From: a virus
IMG/VR virus record: IMGVR_UViG_3300037049_000012
Location: 1 to 27,910 of that record
Strand: one strand, 5' to 3'
Length of the DNA stretch: 27,910 bases
The position numbers and the translations under genes were made by a program. The notes beneath the pieces are model-generated. The model was given only the letters and a program-made list of their open reading frames with translations. It had not been told where the DNA came from and did no database searches. This document shows positions 1 to 8,602 of this stretch, piece by piece (the first letter of the stretch is position 1; each line of letters opens with the position of its first letter).

Positions 1-2
1 TA

Positions 3-323
3 AAAGAAGAAATCTGGTCTGGAAAAGTCTGGCCGCTTATCGGTGACCGCCTTTGTATGTTAGCGCTATTAAAACGACAGCGGATAAAAGTAGACCTGAT
101 CTTTATAGACGCCGCGCACGACTACGAGAGCGTGAAGGCGGATATAAAAGCCGCGCTTCCTTTACTTAAACCTGGCGGACTACTTTGTGGGCACGATTAC
201 TCGCTATATGACGAAGGCGTCGTACGGGCGGTAGACGAAATGTTTCCTGAGCATATGGTTTGGAAAACTATTTGGAGTATTAGAAATGGGGACAAAGAGC
301 CGCTTAAACTTCAGGCTAAATAA
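3..323 (+). CDS. SAM-dependent methyltransferase, C-terminal part (cut by window edge)
   Basis: The reading frame is open to the left edge, so this is the last ~106 residues of a longer protein and the first ATG (57) is probably internal. The visible part contains [14 protein letters not shown] followed by [13 protein letters not shown]. This is the late half of a class I Rossmann methyltransferase of the Methyltransf_24 type, in which the Asp-x-x-His-x-Tyr segment follows the SAM-binding strands. The SAM-binding glycine loop would lie outside the window. Such phage enzymes are often linked to glycan or small-molecule methylation, but the substrate cannot be told here. It is on the plus strand, 44 bases upstream of a membrane micropeptide gene, and converges on the late operon. 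Family assignment is fairly secure; the role is unknown. Confidence 0.75.
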   Translation, partial: KEEIWSGKVWPLIGDRLCMLALLKRQRIKVDLIFIDAAHDYESVKADIKAALPLLKPGGLLCGHDYSLYDEGVVRAVDEMFPEHMVWKTIWSIRNGDKEPLKLQAK

Positions 324-367
324 ATGTCTGCCTACGTGTAAATGTCCGTATCATAGGAAAAAGAAAA

Positions 368-445
368 ATGTCAGACTTCACGATTGTCATGTTCGTCGTA
401 ATGATAGCTCTTCTGATCGCGGTACTAGAAGAGTCTAATCGTTAG
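368..445 (+). CDS. 25-residue membrane micropeptide
   Basis: A 25-codon ORF begins MSDFTIVMFVV, continues as a single hydrophobic helix and ends LEESNR. An AGGAAAAAGAAAA purine stretch lies just upstream and could serve as a ribosome site. It lies directly after the methyltransferase gene and overlaps the 3' end of the convergent late gene by 11 bases. A very similar tiny gene (MS, hydrophobic helix, LE, Arg-rich end) stands at 27723-27788, also last in a rightward gene group. That recurrence is the main reason for calling it real. Function is unknown; a single-pass inner membrane peptide is the only inference possible. Confidence 0.4.
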   Translation: MSDFTIVMFVVMIALLIAVLEESNR

Positions 446-2309
446 ACGACGAGAAGTTCTTCCCGCGACGTTTCAAGAGCATATCGATAATCGCCCGACG
501 TCGTTTCTCCATGATTAAGCCTTCTTGCTCCGGAGTAGCGCCTACGTCTTTGGGAATCTCACCTTCTGGCGTCATGGAACGGGGTCCGTCACCGTATTCT
601 GGGACGCCCATAGATTTCTTTAGCTCTGCTACTTTTGCGTCCATTACGGTCTGTGGAGTCTCAGGAAGATTTACGACGCTCCCCTGTGGTTCTGGAGCGG
701 GAAGTGCGAGTTGTTTCGGCGGCGAAGATAGTTGAGCAAGTTCGGGTGCTGTAGCTGCTTCTGCTTTAGATCCGCCTAGTTCATACAAGTCTTGTAATTT
801 AGCCATCAGTGCGTCTTTTACGCCCGTCATCCCCTCCCCAGTATTATAAAGAGCCTTGGCAGCGCCTGTTTTTACTGCCGGCGATCCTGCTAGGGCCGCC
901 GCGGCCTCTTCTGCCGCACCTGTCCCGGCAAGGCCCATAGCCGCCCCTGGGTGCCCCATTACCGCCGCAGGAACAGCGCTTAATGCCGTCCAAAGGCCCC
1001 CGCGTTTTAAGATGTTCAGCGCCTGCCCTTCTTTTCCGGAGAACATGTCTTTATTCTGTACTGCATGGATAACGGATAACACATCGGCTTCATTTGCGTT
1101 GGCGTCTTTTACTTCCGGAAGAACTGTGTGGATTTTATCGGCTAAACTCCCATAAGTCTTTTTTAAAGCCATATTATATGCTTGGTCATCGGATGGCATA
1201 CCCGTGAATTTAGTGAGTTTTCCGGTTTCACGTTTAATTGTATCAGCCGCTTCCGGGGAAAGATTCGCAAGATCTTGCCCGCCGATAATTCCTTGTAGAT
1301 CCCCCTTAGCGTCTGTGAGACGTTTCACGAGCGCCGCGTTTACCTTGGGTGCTTTCTTTGCCTCTGCTAGAGCAGCGTCTAAATGCGAAAAGTAATCCGA
1401 GCCATCTACCGTTTTGTCCGCATTCTCTGGTGCATTAAAAATCGCCTTCTTCTGCTGACCGAGTTCTTCCATGCGATTCTGAGCTTTAAAGGCGCTTTCT
1501 TCAGGTGTAGATCCGGTCAGATCATGCTCTATGACTGCTCGTGCAGGATCTGCACCATATTTGGCGTATTTAGGTAAACGTTTAATGCTGTCGTTTATGA
1601 GGCTCTTTCCTGCGGCTTTTAGGCTCTCCGGGATAACATTTCCAAGTACTTCACCACTACCCTTTACTACACCGGATGTCAGAGCACCCATGGTAGCTCG
1701 TTTTAGCACCTCCATAGGGTCTATAGTCTTCTGCAAGTCTTCCCCTGCCGTCATAGCCCCTGTAGCGGCTCCTGCGGCTAGTGTAGGCGCCCATTTGCCC
1801 GATAAGAAGCCTCCTAGAGCGACTTTATTGATGGGTGAGGTCGCCATACCAGTCATGCCGGCGGCCTTGCTCAGGACGCCCGCCGTGGGACTTACGTCGG
1901 TACTTCCAGGTTGCCCTTCAGATTCTCCTAACGTCGGAGCAGGGTATTTGTAGCCGGCAGACCTAAAAGCGGCTTTTGGAAAGCCTGCGGCGTATTGGTT
2001 GAAGAAAGCGGCAGGAATGGAAACAAGATCTCTCCCGGTTCCACGAACAGCGGACATGGCTATATCTTCTGGTTCAGTGCCGCCTTCTTCAGTCTCTGTC
2101 TTTGGGAATATAGATTTAAGTTTGTTGACGAGCACACCGCGTCGATCACCAGCAGGAACGAGGTGCTCAATCGGAACAATGTTCCTTTTCGGAATCGCCG
2201 TTTTAGCAATATCTCCGGTTTCCGGACCGTTATCAATCGGAGTGTTATCGTCAAGTGCCGTTGTGACAGATGCGCCCCCCGTCATTTTGCCGATAGGTAC
2301 GATAGCCAT
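435..2309 (-). CDS. Large Ala/Gly-rich virion protein, candidate ejection protein
   Basis: This 624-residue protein is the last gene of the leftward late operon and starts with a TAATG overlap with the preceding gene. I recognise no catalytic motif and see no lytic transglycosylase signature. Residues ~145-230 are rich in Ala, Gly and Met with helix-forming segments. A second strongly hydrophobic Ala/Gly stretch lies at about 435-485 (SAVPAAVMGHPGAAMGLAG). The C-terminus is Pro-rich, then basic (MEKRRRAIIDMLLKRRGK). Large proteins with amphipathic or hydrophobic Ala/Gly blocks at the end of podophage late operons are commonly internal virion proteins ejected with the DNA. Position and composition fit that role, but it is an inference. 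Alternatives are a tail-associated structural protein or a host-interaction protein. Confidence 0.55.
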   Translation of the reverse strand: MAIVPIGKMTGGASVTTALDDNTPIDNGPETGDIAKTAIPKRNIVPIEHLVPAGDRRGVLVNKLKSIFPKTETEEGGTEPEDIAMSAVRGTGRDLVSIPAAFFNQYAAGFPKAAFRSAGYKYPAPTLGESEGQPGSTDVSPTAGVLSKAAGMTGMATSPINKVALGGFLSGKWAPTLAAGAATGAMTAGEDLQKTIDPMEVLKRATMGALTSGVVKGSGEVLGNVIPESLKAAGKSLINDSIKRLPKYAKYGADPARAVIEHDLTGSTPEESAFKAQNRMEELGQQKKAIFNAPENADKTVDGSDYFSHLDAALAEAKKAPKVNAALVKRLTDAKGDLQGIIGGQDLANLSPEAADTIKRETGKLTKFTGMPSDDQAYNMALKKTYGSLADKIHTVLPEVKDANANEADVLSVIHAVQNKDMFSGKEGQALNILKRGGLWTALSAVPAAVMGHPGAAMGLAGTGAAEEAAAALAGSPAVKTGAAKALYNTGEGMTGVKDALMAKLQDLYELGGSKAEAATAPELAQLSSPPKQLALPAPEPQGSVVNLPETPQTVMDAKVAELKKSMGVPEYGDGPRSMTPEGEIPKDVGATPEQEGLIMEKRRRAIIDMLLKRRGKNFSSSND

Positions 2310-3391
2310 TAGAACACCGTATTTCCATTTTGGTCTACGTACACGCTTTTATCCGTGTCATAACCATGTGCTCCTGCTTTGGCATAGTAAGACGCAACCT
2401 CGGGTGACTGCGGGTCATACCCAGACGCGGTTAATAACTTGTGGAAAAACTGCACTTTTTGTTCAGGCGATGATATAACGCCGTGGTTTCCTGATAAACG
2501 ATTAAACATAAGATCCGTCGCATTGTGGAATCTCCCGACGGCTTCTTCCGGAGTCTGGACACCGTGTCCCAGCGCGTTTTTAAAATCGTCGATGGTCTGC
2601 ACAGCCGGTCGACCGGAAGAGGTTTCCATAGACGCCATAGCCGGCGCCATCTGGTTAACCATCCCGTCCCATTTCTGTTGGATTGGGGCCATTCCAACGA
2701 GACTCTGTACCTTAGCCACAGCACCGCCGATACGGCCTCCCTTTTGCTGTTGGACGTATTGTTTCCACGTTGACATCGCGCTTTCCATATTACCGATCGA
2801 CGTCATGACCTGCGGATCCTTCTGCGCGGCTTCTTTATTCAGCGCCATATCATAGTCGGCGCCCGGAAAAGCTAAAGTCGGCTTTCCTCCTTGTATTCCT
2901 GTCAGTACCGCTTTGGGGTTTTGAGTAGCTTGTTTAGGTGTAGAGTTCTTTAGATTTTGGACAAAGTCCATAAGGTCGGTTGAAGCCGACTTGGGTTGCG
3001 TTGGCGGATTCGTTGGGGCAATAGCGGCGCCAGGAACAGGCGTTGTGGGGGTTTGGCCAACTCCCGCGCCTTTTAATGCGTCGACCATCGTCTTATTTAG
3101 ATCCGTAGTAGATTTGGCTAATCCCGCACCGGCTTTGTTCTTCTCAATTTCTGCCGCAACTTTAGGCGATACTGTTCCAGGGGCTGCTGGCGTTACCACG
3201 CCGCCCTCGCCAATTTGACCGCCAAGTTCAGCACCTTTTCTCTTTTCCGCCGAACGGAGTTTTGCTGACAAAGCGTTCATCAGATACGCGTTCTTTAGCC
3301 CTTCCAGTCTCGTCTGCGCTTCTAGTTTGTCTTGTTCGGACATCCCAAACTTGGGTGTACCGCGATACTTCTCGTAATAATCAGCCCACAT
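2309..3391 (-). CDS. Hypothetical virion protein, candidate ejection protein
   Basis: This 360-residue protein has a charged helical N-terminus (residues 1-60, with many Lys, Glu, Arg and Leu) and a flexible Pro/Ala/Thr-rich middle (about 65-150). A globular C-terminal half contains repeated Gln/Met-rich helices (VQQQKGGRIGG, MAPAMASMETSSGRP) and ends SVYVDQNGNTVF. It starts five bases after the end of the upstream 271-residue gene, and its TAA overlaps the next ATG by one base. This shows tight translational coupling among the three genes 4211-435. I recognise no family. Position between two Ala/Gly-rich proteins at the end of the structural operon suggests a minor virion or ejection component. 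Confidence 0.5.
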   Translation of the reverse strand: MWADYYEKYRGTPKFGMSEQDKLEAQTRLEGLKNAYLMNALSAKLRSAEKRKGAELGGQIGEGGVVTPAAPGTVSPKVAAEIEKNKAGAGLAKSTTDLNKTMVDALKGAGVGQTPTTPVPGAAIAPTNPPTQPKSASTDLMDFVQNLKNSTPKQATQNPKAVLTGIQGGKPTLAFPGADYDMALNKEAAQKDPQVMTSIGNMESAMSTWKQYVQQQKGGRIGGAVAKVQSLVGMAPIQQKWDGMVNQMAPAMASMETSSGRPAVQTIDDFKNALGHGVQTPEEAVGRFHNATDLMFNRLSGNHGVISSPEQKVQFFHKLLTASGYDPQSPEVASYYAKAGAHGYDTDKSVYVDQNGNTVF

Positions 3392-3395
3392 AGGA

Positions 3396-4211
3396 TTAGC
3401 CCATTACCCCTTCTGTACCGGAAGAAGCGGTACCACCTTTACCAAACATTTTAGCAATCCATTGACCAAGTGCTTGTGTGCTTGCTCCAGTGCCAGTTGT
3501 TTTACCACCGCTAAGAAGGCTAAGGAGCGCGTTATTACTATCTCCGCTAGAACTTCCTCCACCAAAATACTGCGCTGGGTTAACGTTTCCTGACATACCG
3601 GAGCCAAGGCCGCCAATGAGCCCAGAAATATCCTGTGCTGAAGAATCGTTCCGCGCGGTGTTGTACGCCTGCACTTTATCTGCTTCTTCCTTCTGTAGGA
3701 GAGCCTGCTGCATCTGGTTGTTATAGAGAGTCTCGGCCTGCGCTCTCTCACCACCAAGGAACTGTTGCTCTTCGGGTATTGCGGCATTGATCTCTTGTCT
3801 TTTTTGGACAGCGTTATTGATGGCAACATCCCGGAGGGCGTTAGATTTTAGCCCCCCGCCGTACATGTACGCCTGTTCCCGTGCGACATTGGTGCCGCCT
3901 TTAGTGATGCCGCCTGTTTGCTGACGACCCGCCATAGACCGGTTTAACATGTCATTAGCGGCTTTAGTGGACTGATCAACAGCTTGGTCGTTCATCGTAG
4001 CGAGATCTTCCGCTGAATAACCAACGTCCCTACCCGCTACACGATTCTGCAACGTGCTGAAGAGTTGCGCCGCTGACGGCGCGTCGTATTGTGATGCTTG
4101 ATAAGAGGGTAGATTTAAGTTATAACTCGCCTTATTTCCTTTTTTCTGCATCGCCCCATAAACACCTGCACCTGTAGAAAGTGCCGAAGCACCCAGCGCT
4201 ATCCAAGACAT
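3396..4211 (-). CDS. Internal virion or ejection-type protein
   Basis: This 271-residue protein opens with a hydrophobic Ala/Gly helix (MSWIALGASALSTGAGVYGAM) and a Lys patch. A Gln/Ala/Asn-rich helical region follows (about 50-185, for example QQTGGITKGG and NNQMQQALLQKEEA), then a Gly/Ser-rich, low-complexity C-terminus. The start at 4211 has a strong GGAGG seven bases upstream. Short-tailed phages often encode proteins of this shape (N-terminal glycine-zipper-like hydrophobic segment followed by long helices) that are packaged in the head and injected. No sequence motif proves this. It overlaps the upstream cupin gene by 13 bases and is separated by four bases from the next gene. Confidence 0.5.
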   Translation of the reverse strand: MSWIALGASALSTGAGVYGAMQKKGNKASYNLNLPSYQASQYDAPSAAQLFSTLQNRVAGRDVGYSAEDLATMNDQAVDQSTKAANDMLNRSMAGRQQTGGITKGGTNVAREQAYMYGGGLKSNALRDVAINNAVQKRQEINAAIPEEQQFLGGERAQAETLYNNQMQQALLQKEEADKVQAYNTARNDSSAQDISGLIGGLGSGMSGNVNPAQYFGGGSSSGDSNNALLSLLSGGKTTGTGASTQALGQWIAKMFGKGGTASSGTEGVMG

Positions 4212-4663
4212 GATTGAACCTCCAATAATTTAGTTATGCCGGTTACTTCTTGCGGCGTTAGGTCGTCAAAAGTTTTGGCGATCACCTCTTCTTCTATTTT
4301 CTCCAAATCCGTTTCTTTAGTAGCGTGGACTGTTGTCCAGACGCAGTCTTCATGGACGTAACAGATTCTTTTCGTCCCCGCTGGGGTGATAAAGGAATAC
4401 GGAGCTTTTATCCTTTTTACACCTGTCTCTTCCAGAACCGATACGTCACCTTTTAAAAGGAATACCGGATGCGAAAATTTATGGATCTTCGTTATGACAA
4501 GTTCTCCCGCCGGGACGGAGATCTCGCGGATGTAAAGGCCGTCCGCGAAGGTGTGCTTAAGAGGGTAGCAATCCCCGAACTTTGTCCCGGGCATAAGAGA
4601 CATTTCTTTTTCCAGATCCATTATGCCCGCGCGATATTCTTGCGTTGTGAGAGCCTTGTCCAT
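4199..4663 (-). CDS. Cupin-fold protein
   Basis: This 154-residue protein is predicted to be a single-domain cupin. After a short N-terminal helix, residues ~45-115 show beta-strand alternation with ITKIHKFSHPVFLLKGDVSV, similar to cupin motif 1 (two His, then Gly at the turn). A second segment, PYSFITPAGTKRICYVHEDC, with a later WTTVHA, matches motif 2. The His residues could bind a metal. It has a good AAAGGA ribosome site and sits between a fibre-like gene and the candidate ejection genes, overlapping the next gene by 13 bases. Small cupin proteins occur among structural genes of several environmental phages and their role is unknown. The fold call is moderate and the function is open. Confidence 0.6.
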   Translation of the reverse strand: MDKALTTQEYRAGIMDLEKEMSLMPGTKFGDCYPLKHTFADGLYIREISVPAGELVITKIHKFSHPVFLLKGDVSVLEETGVKRIKAPYSFITPAGTKRICYVHEDCVWTTVHATKETDLEKIEEEVIAKTFDDLTPQEVTGITKLLEVQSCLG

Positions 4664-4671
4664 AAAATCCT

Positions 4672-5667
4672 TTAAGGTAGAACAGTTAACTCAAAACCAG
4701 CTATATAAAATGTATTGGTCACCCCCGCACTGCGCCAGTAAAGTGTATTGGCTGTTAAGATGTCAAAAATCCATAGATAAGTGGAACACGCCGCACCACT
4801 GCCGGAATGCGTTATATAAAACTGATTTGGCGCGTTATTTGCTATAGCAAGAGAACCGTTATTCGTGACAAAGGTATACGAGCCTAAATCGTCGTATGCC
4901 GATCCAAAAGCCACCGACGAAAGCGCCGACGGTACATATTTAGTGATGTCGATACTTGTCCAAGAGGCAGACGTGGAGTTATTGGTAGCCGCAGCTATCC
5001 ATGCTTGATAAAAGTATTTTTTTCCATATTGATGAAACGCTAAAACGTGACTTGATCCGTCTGTAAGTCCATAGGAAACGAGGATTTTTTGGTCGTACCC
5101 GCTTGGCATCGTCGGTGTCGTCGCAGAAAGCGACCAAAGGGCGCCTTTGGTGCCGTCAGAGGATTTACGAATGGCGTATAGATAATAAGGTGTAGTACCC
5201 GCCACAGATCCGGTATCGAGTCCATTAACACCGGAAGCGGTAATGTCAGCGCTGACGCTTACCGCTGTGTCTTCTACAGTCGTTCCGCCGCCAGCGTCAT
5301 AAACCAATGCGTCAGCGGTTATGACACCCGTTTTTGCGTCCGTTGAATAGACTTTGAGTTTCTTCGCCTGGCCCGCGATTTGTCCGGTTGTCTGAGCCGC
5401 CCAAGTACCGTCACCTCTCCAAAATGTGGCGGCACTAGCGTTCGTGCCGTTGTTTAAACGCGCAACTGGTAAATTGCCAGTTACTTTTGTGGTAGAAACA
5501 TCCACCGCAGAAGTAGCCAGTTTCGCCGCTGTTACCGCAAGATCAGCTAAGTTTGAAGCGTCAATATTTCCGTTTAGCTGATTCAAAATCGCATTTAAAT
5601 TGTTATTGTAAAACGCGGCGGTACAAACTTGTCCCGCAAGAGCCGCTGTAACCGTAGCAATTCCCAT
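4672..5667 (-). CDS. Fibre-like virion protein
   Basis: The 331-residue product has an N-terminal region rich in Asn, Ala and Leu. This is followed by the tail-fibre type pattern LADLAVTAAKLATSAVD and then NLPVARLNNGTNASAATFWR leading to GDGTWAAQ. The KLATSAV and RGDGTWA segments recur in phage tail-fibre and head-fibre proteins. The remaining ~230 residues are Ser/Thr/Ala-rich and beta-strand-like, fitting a distal binding or carbohydrate-contact domain. It is encoded downstream of the nozzle-like protein and two small genes, with GGGGG before its ATG. It could be a second receptor-binding fibre, a tail appendage or a head fibre. The large SGNH fibre at 10348-13959 is the other candidate. 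Confidence 0.6.
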   Translation of the reverse strand: MGIATVTAALAGQVCTAAFYNNNLNAILNQLNGNIDASNLADLAVTAAKLATSAVDVSTTKVTGNLPVARLNNGTNASAATFWRGDGTWAAQTTGQIAGQAKKLKVYSTDAKTGVITADALVYDAGGGTTVEDTAVSVSADITASGVNGLDTGSVAGTTPYYLYAIRKSSDGTKGALWSLSATTPTMPSGYDQKILVSYGLTDGSSHVLAFHQYGKKYFYQAWIAAATNNSTSASWTSIDITKYVPSALSSVAFGSAYDDLGSYTFVTNNGSLAIANNAPNQFYITHSGSGAACSTYLWIFDILTANTLYWRSAGVTNTFYIAGFELTVLP

Positions 5668-5676
5668 AAAGCCCCC

Positions 5677-6021
5677 TTACTTAAATTTTTGTGCCTGTGC
5701 GCTCTGTAGCAGCATCTTTCTATGAGCGATACTTGCTTTGTCCATTAACTGTGGGGTAAACCCAGGGAATCCCTTTGTATTTATACAAATATTTGTCGGA
5801 TTCACTTTATTAGTCTTGTTGAGGCCGGTTATCCAACCGTTCGATTCTCCGCAAAAATGCCATTCCTCGCGTTGCTTAGAATTTTTTACGATAAAACCTT
5901 CTGGGGTGAACTCGCAGAGTTCCCAGTTACCCACGAATAAACTTTTCCCGTCTAATGAAACAGAAACGTCACTTTGTTTCCTGCGACGGAAGATCGAAGC
6001 GATACGCGTCTTGATGTCCAT
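5677..6021 (-). CDS. Hypothetical protein, 70-base overlap with upstream gene
   Basis: This 114-residue protein has a basic start (MDIKTRIASIFRRRKQ), then a compact beta-rich section (SLDGKSLFVGNWELCEFTPE) with two Cys and several Trp, and ends in a Gln/Lys helix. I recognise no family. The start at 6021 is supported by AGGAGA nine bases upstream. The gene therefore truly begins inside the previous gene and overlaps it by 70 bases in another frame. No later ATG would give a sensible protein. It is probably a small virion or tail-assembly protein given its place between nozzle and fibre genes, but nothing more can be said. Confidence 0.55.
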   Translation of the reverse strand: MDIKTRIASIFRRRKQSDVSVSLDGKSLFVGNWELCEFTPEGFIVKNSKQREEWHFCGESNGWITGLNKTNKVNPTNICINTKGFPGFTPQLMDKASIAHRKMLLQSAQAQKFK

Positions 6022-6281
6022 TTTGCTGTGTCTCCTGATATTATCCCTGCTTTTGACTGGATTGATATTACGTGCCCCACTGGCACACGGCCCAACTTGT
6101 GGTCGAATGTCTCGACACCTGTTCCTTTAAATGTATACGTCACCGTATTTCGTACATCGATTTTTTGGTTCAGATCCTCTTTCGTCTTACGAATATCGAT
6201 AGCGTGCTGATTGATAAGGCTCGTGTCAACCGGAGATCGCGGGTTCGGCGTTGAATCATTTCTATTTTTTGTGTCGGCCAT
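5952..6281 (-). CDS. Small beta-rich tail-associated protein
   Basis: This 109-residue protein has a polar N-terminus with a short helix (QHAIDIRKTKEDLNQKID). A C-terminal beta domain follows: TFDHKLGRVPVGHVISIQSK, then W and alternating Arg-Val-Ser-Leu strands ending NKVTFLFH. The pattern His-x-Leu-Gly-Arg-x-Pro-x-Gly followed by a final strand of Val/Phe occurs in many small phage structural proteins next to tail genes. Those proteins have no defined activity. AGGAGA overlaps the stop of the nozzle-like gene and precedes this ATG, so the two are translationally coupled. It probably contributes to the tail or fibre base. Confidence 0.55.
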   Translation of the reverse strand: MADTKNRNDSTPNPRSPVDTSLINQHAIDIRKTKEDLNQKIDVRNTVTYTFKGTGVETFDHKLGRVPVGHVISIQSKAGIISGDTAKWTSRRVSLRSSVAGNKVTFLFH

Positions 6282-6282
6282 G

Positions 6283-8181
6283 TTATCTCCTAAAGCCTTC
6301 TACAGGCCGCGATAAGAGCGTGTTATTGTGCATTTCAAACACCTGCCCCAACACGTTTCCGAACCATGTGATCTCCGCGTATTTATAATCACCGCCAAGA
6401 TCGGTACATACGCGTCCTAGATCCTGCTCCCCTGCAAATTTAGAAACGTCAAAGATAAAGTCGATGTCAAACCGATCGCCTGTAGGAGCGGATTTTATCG
6501 AATAAACCTGTCCCCCACTGTTTCCGAAATCAAAGTCCGTACGCATTGAGAAGAACCAATTTCCGAGAGGTTTATAATTGGTAAGAAGGAATCTTGGGAA
6601 TACTGTCACGTCATTTGTCGCGGCACCGCGCAGCCAGCCGATATTCATAGACCAATCGATAGCAACACCGTCGTCGTCTGTACCGATGTCCTGCTTTACG
6701 ATGCGCCCGTCAGATGTACCGGTGTACAAAATATCTTCTTCGTTAGAGTCTTTCACAATCCCTATGGCCGTAGACGCTATGTTGTGGTATTCCCAAACGG
6801 GGGTGTGTACACCTGCGTCAGAGTTTAGATAATCCGTGGCAGGCGTTTGTTGAAGATAGTTTGCGGCGATCATTTTAGAGAATGTAGTATTAGCCCCGTC
6901 TGCGTACACCGCACGAAACTGGTTTTTGGAGTTCGAGCGGTAATGGACGGCCTGAATAAACGGACGCTTCGTTTTATTGAGCAGTTCGATTGTGGGTTCT
7001 ATGTTATACGATTTATAAGAAAGATACCCTGATGAATCAATAGCCATCCACTTATTGTTGGCCGTAATAAACCACTGATCGTTGTAGATGTTAACTATCG
7101 ACAGATGCGCTTCCGTAAACCAAGTAGAATTTCTAATCTCCGGTGTGTATGGGTCAGAGGCGATACCGGTGCGTGTAATAGCGTAAATACCGCCTGAAGT
7201 GTGCACCCAGAGTTCGTTAAAATTGGGGGATTTTTTTATGCCGTAAACTTTTAGGTTAAAATCTATAAAGTTATCCGCCCCAAAACTCTCCCAGGGGATG
7301 CCTTGACCGGCTGGCGTAAGAAATTCGTCGTTTGAAAACATTACCTTGGTGCTGTTCTTTTCGTATCCCCAGATCCTACCGTCCCATTCTTCGAGTCCTA
7401 CAAACAGACCTGGAACGTCGTTGTAAATAGGAAGCTCTTCTGTTCCAAGATCCACGTCGGTCGTGTTATCAGCATACGTAGTAACGCCATTATTTATAGT
7501 GGCTACGAGAAGAAAGAGCGCGCCGCCGTTGGTGGTGCGGTAGATTCGAATTTTATCGACTTGTGGATCTGTTGACGCGATAAGTCCGGTAAGGTTAATC
7601 GTCGCCGTAGAAACGGTATGGACAGCAGAAAATGGACTCGCTGAAGATTCGCCGTTGTTTACCGAATCAAAATATGTATATGCGTATTGATAATCTCCGG
7701 TAAGACCGCCAGCGGAATCTGCGGCAAAGGTGTTGGCCGAAGTCGGAGCGACGATTCCCCAAAGACGTTCTGTGGTTCCGTCCCACACACGCCCGGGATC
7801 TACACCGTTAGAGTAGTACACGGAGTCTTTATAGTTTAAGAAATCCATTACCTCACCGTCAGTAAACCCAGATCCTATATCAGTAGGAACACCAAGAAGC
7901 GTCATGGTGTAGACTTTAGTTCCGCCGTTTCCGATGATCGTATGCGTATTAGTAGAGGGTTTATAATAATCAAAAATACGGACAGGGGCATACGCAAGAA
8001 GATGGTCTTTGTTTATTGTAACCGATCCACCGCGCGTTTTCGCCACTCCGGGTTGAGATAGATCTACGTCATGGAATCCTGTAGTATCTGGGCTGAATCC
8101 GGGAGGAAGTTTCGCCCTAGAAAGTTTTGTATTAAGTCCGTAGTAGCTGTCGATTTCAAACGGCGCGATAGTTTCTAGCAT
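6283..8181 (-). CDS. Tail nozzle or stabilisation-like protein
   Basis: This 632-residue protein lacks a catalytic motif and looks like a repeated beta structure. Many short strands are separated by turns containing Trp, Tyr, Asn and Gly (VWDGTTERLWGIVAPTSA, RIYRTTNGGALFLLVATI, LEEWDGRIWGYEKNSTKVMF, ELWVHTSGGIYAITRTG). This fits a beta-propeller. Podophage tail nozzle and DNA-stabilisation proteins (T7 gp12 and P22 gp10 types) have this build, similar length and a comparable place in the gene order. The N-terminus (IDSYYGLNTKLSRAKLPPGF) also resembles virion proteins that anchor to the adaptor ring. It has AGAGGA before its ATG and is followed by a coupled 109-residue gene. The nozzle role is an inference from fold type and context. 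Confidence 0.65.
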   Translation of the reverse strand: MLETIAPFEIDSYYGLNTKLSRAKLPPGFSPDTTGFHDVDLSQPGVAKTRGGSVTINKDHLLAYAPVRIFDYYKPSTNTHTIIGNGGTKVYTMTLLGVPTDIGSGFTDGEVMDFLNYKDSVYYSNGVDPGRVWDGTTERLWGIVAPTSANTFAADSAGGLTGDYQYAYTYFDSVNNGESSASPFSAVHTVSTATINLTGLIASTDPQVDKIRIYRTTNGGALFLLVATINNGVTTYADNTTDVDLGTEELPIYNDVPGLFVGLEEWDGRIWGYEKNSTKVMFSNDEFLTPAGQGIPWESFGADNFIDFNLKVYGIKKSPNFNELWVHTSGGIYAITRTGIASDPYTPEIRNSTWFTEAHLSIVNIYNDQWFITANNKWMAIDSSGYLSYKSYNIEPTIELLNKTKRPFIQAVHYRSNSKNQFRAVYADGANTTFSKMIAANYLQQTPATDYLNSDAGVHTPVWEYHNIASTAIGIVKDSNEEDILYTGTSDGRIVKQDIGTDDDGVAIDWSMNIGWLRGAATNDVTVFPRFLLTNYKPLGNWFFSMRTDFDFGNSGGQVYSIKSAPTGDRFDIDFIFDVSKFAGEQDLGRVCTDLGGDYKYAEITWFGNVLGQVFEMHNNTLLSRPVEGFRR

Positions 8182-8188
8182 AAATCCT

Positions 8189-8602
8189 CTATTTCAAAAA
8201 GATCCTAAACGACACGAAAAGTAACGCGTAAATGGTGCCTCTTGTGAAGACATTTGCCCAGAGAGCACTGTTTCTGCACACTTTCATCCAGAATCTCCCC
8301 AACGCTGAGCCCTTGTCTGTGCTGTCGGGTATCCCGTAGCCAATGCTCTGAACGGCAAAGCTCAAAGGGATTCCCAGGAGAACAAATCCTCTCATAACAA
8401 CAAAAAGCGCAAATCCTACAATGGAAGGACATACAAGCCTCCTCCAAATTTTATCAGATCCCTCCATCCCTGACGCGGCCCAAAGGAGTGAACAGAGAGG
8501 GCAGCAGAGAAGGCACAGCCATTTTAGCCATGCTACAAACATCAACGGGTAGAGGAATCCGATAAGTAGTTCACTTCGGTTGAGTTTCTTGAGCCAAGTC
8601 AT
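8189..8602 (-). CDS. Multi-pass membrane protein, Cys-rich
   Basis: This 137-residue protein has at least three strongly hydrophobic stretches: residues ~11-43 (long enough for one or two helices and holding C30, C33, C34 and C37), ~60-84 and ~121-135. Basic loops lie between them. No family is recognised. Its ATG overlaps the stop of the lipoprotein gene (TGATG), so it is the last member of the small membrane-gene cluster and lies just before the tail nozzle gene. A holin, antiholin or superinfection-exclusion protein are all possible; composition alone does not decide. Confidence 0.5.
   Translation of the reverse strand: MTWLKKLNRSELLIGFLYPLMFVAWLKWLCLLCCPLCSLLWAASGMEGSDKIWRRLVCPSIVGFALFVVMRGFVLLGIPLSFAVQSIGYGIPDSTDKGSALGRFWMKVCRNSALWANVFTRGTIYALLFVSFRIFLK

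Noticed and set aside
435-2309. Lytic transglycosylase or endolysin domain in the largest ejection candidate
   Set aside because: No catalytic Glu motif or typical SLT segments could be seen; only Ala/Gly helices.
511-2478. Long open frames on the plus strand opposite the 624-residue gene
   Set aside because: They are antisense to a well-coupled gene, lack ribosome sites and have odd Ser/Pro/Cys-rich composition.
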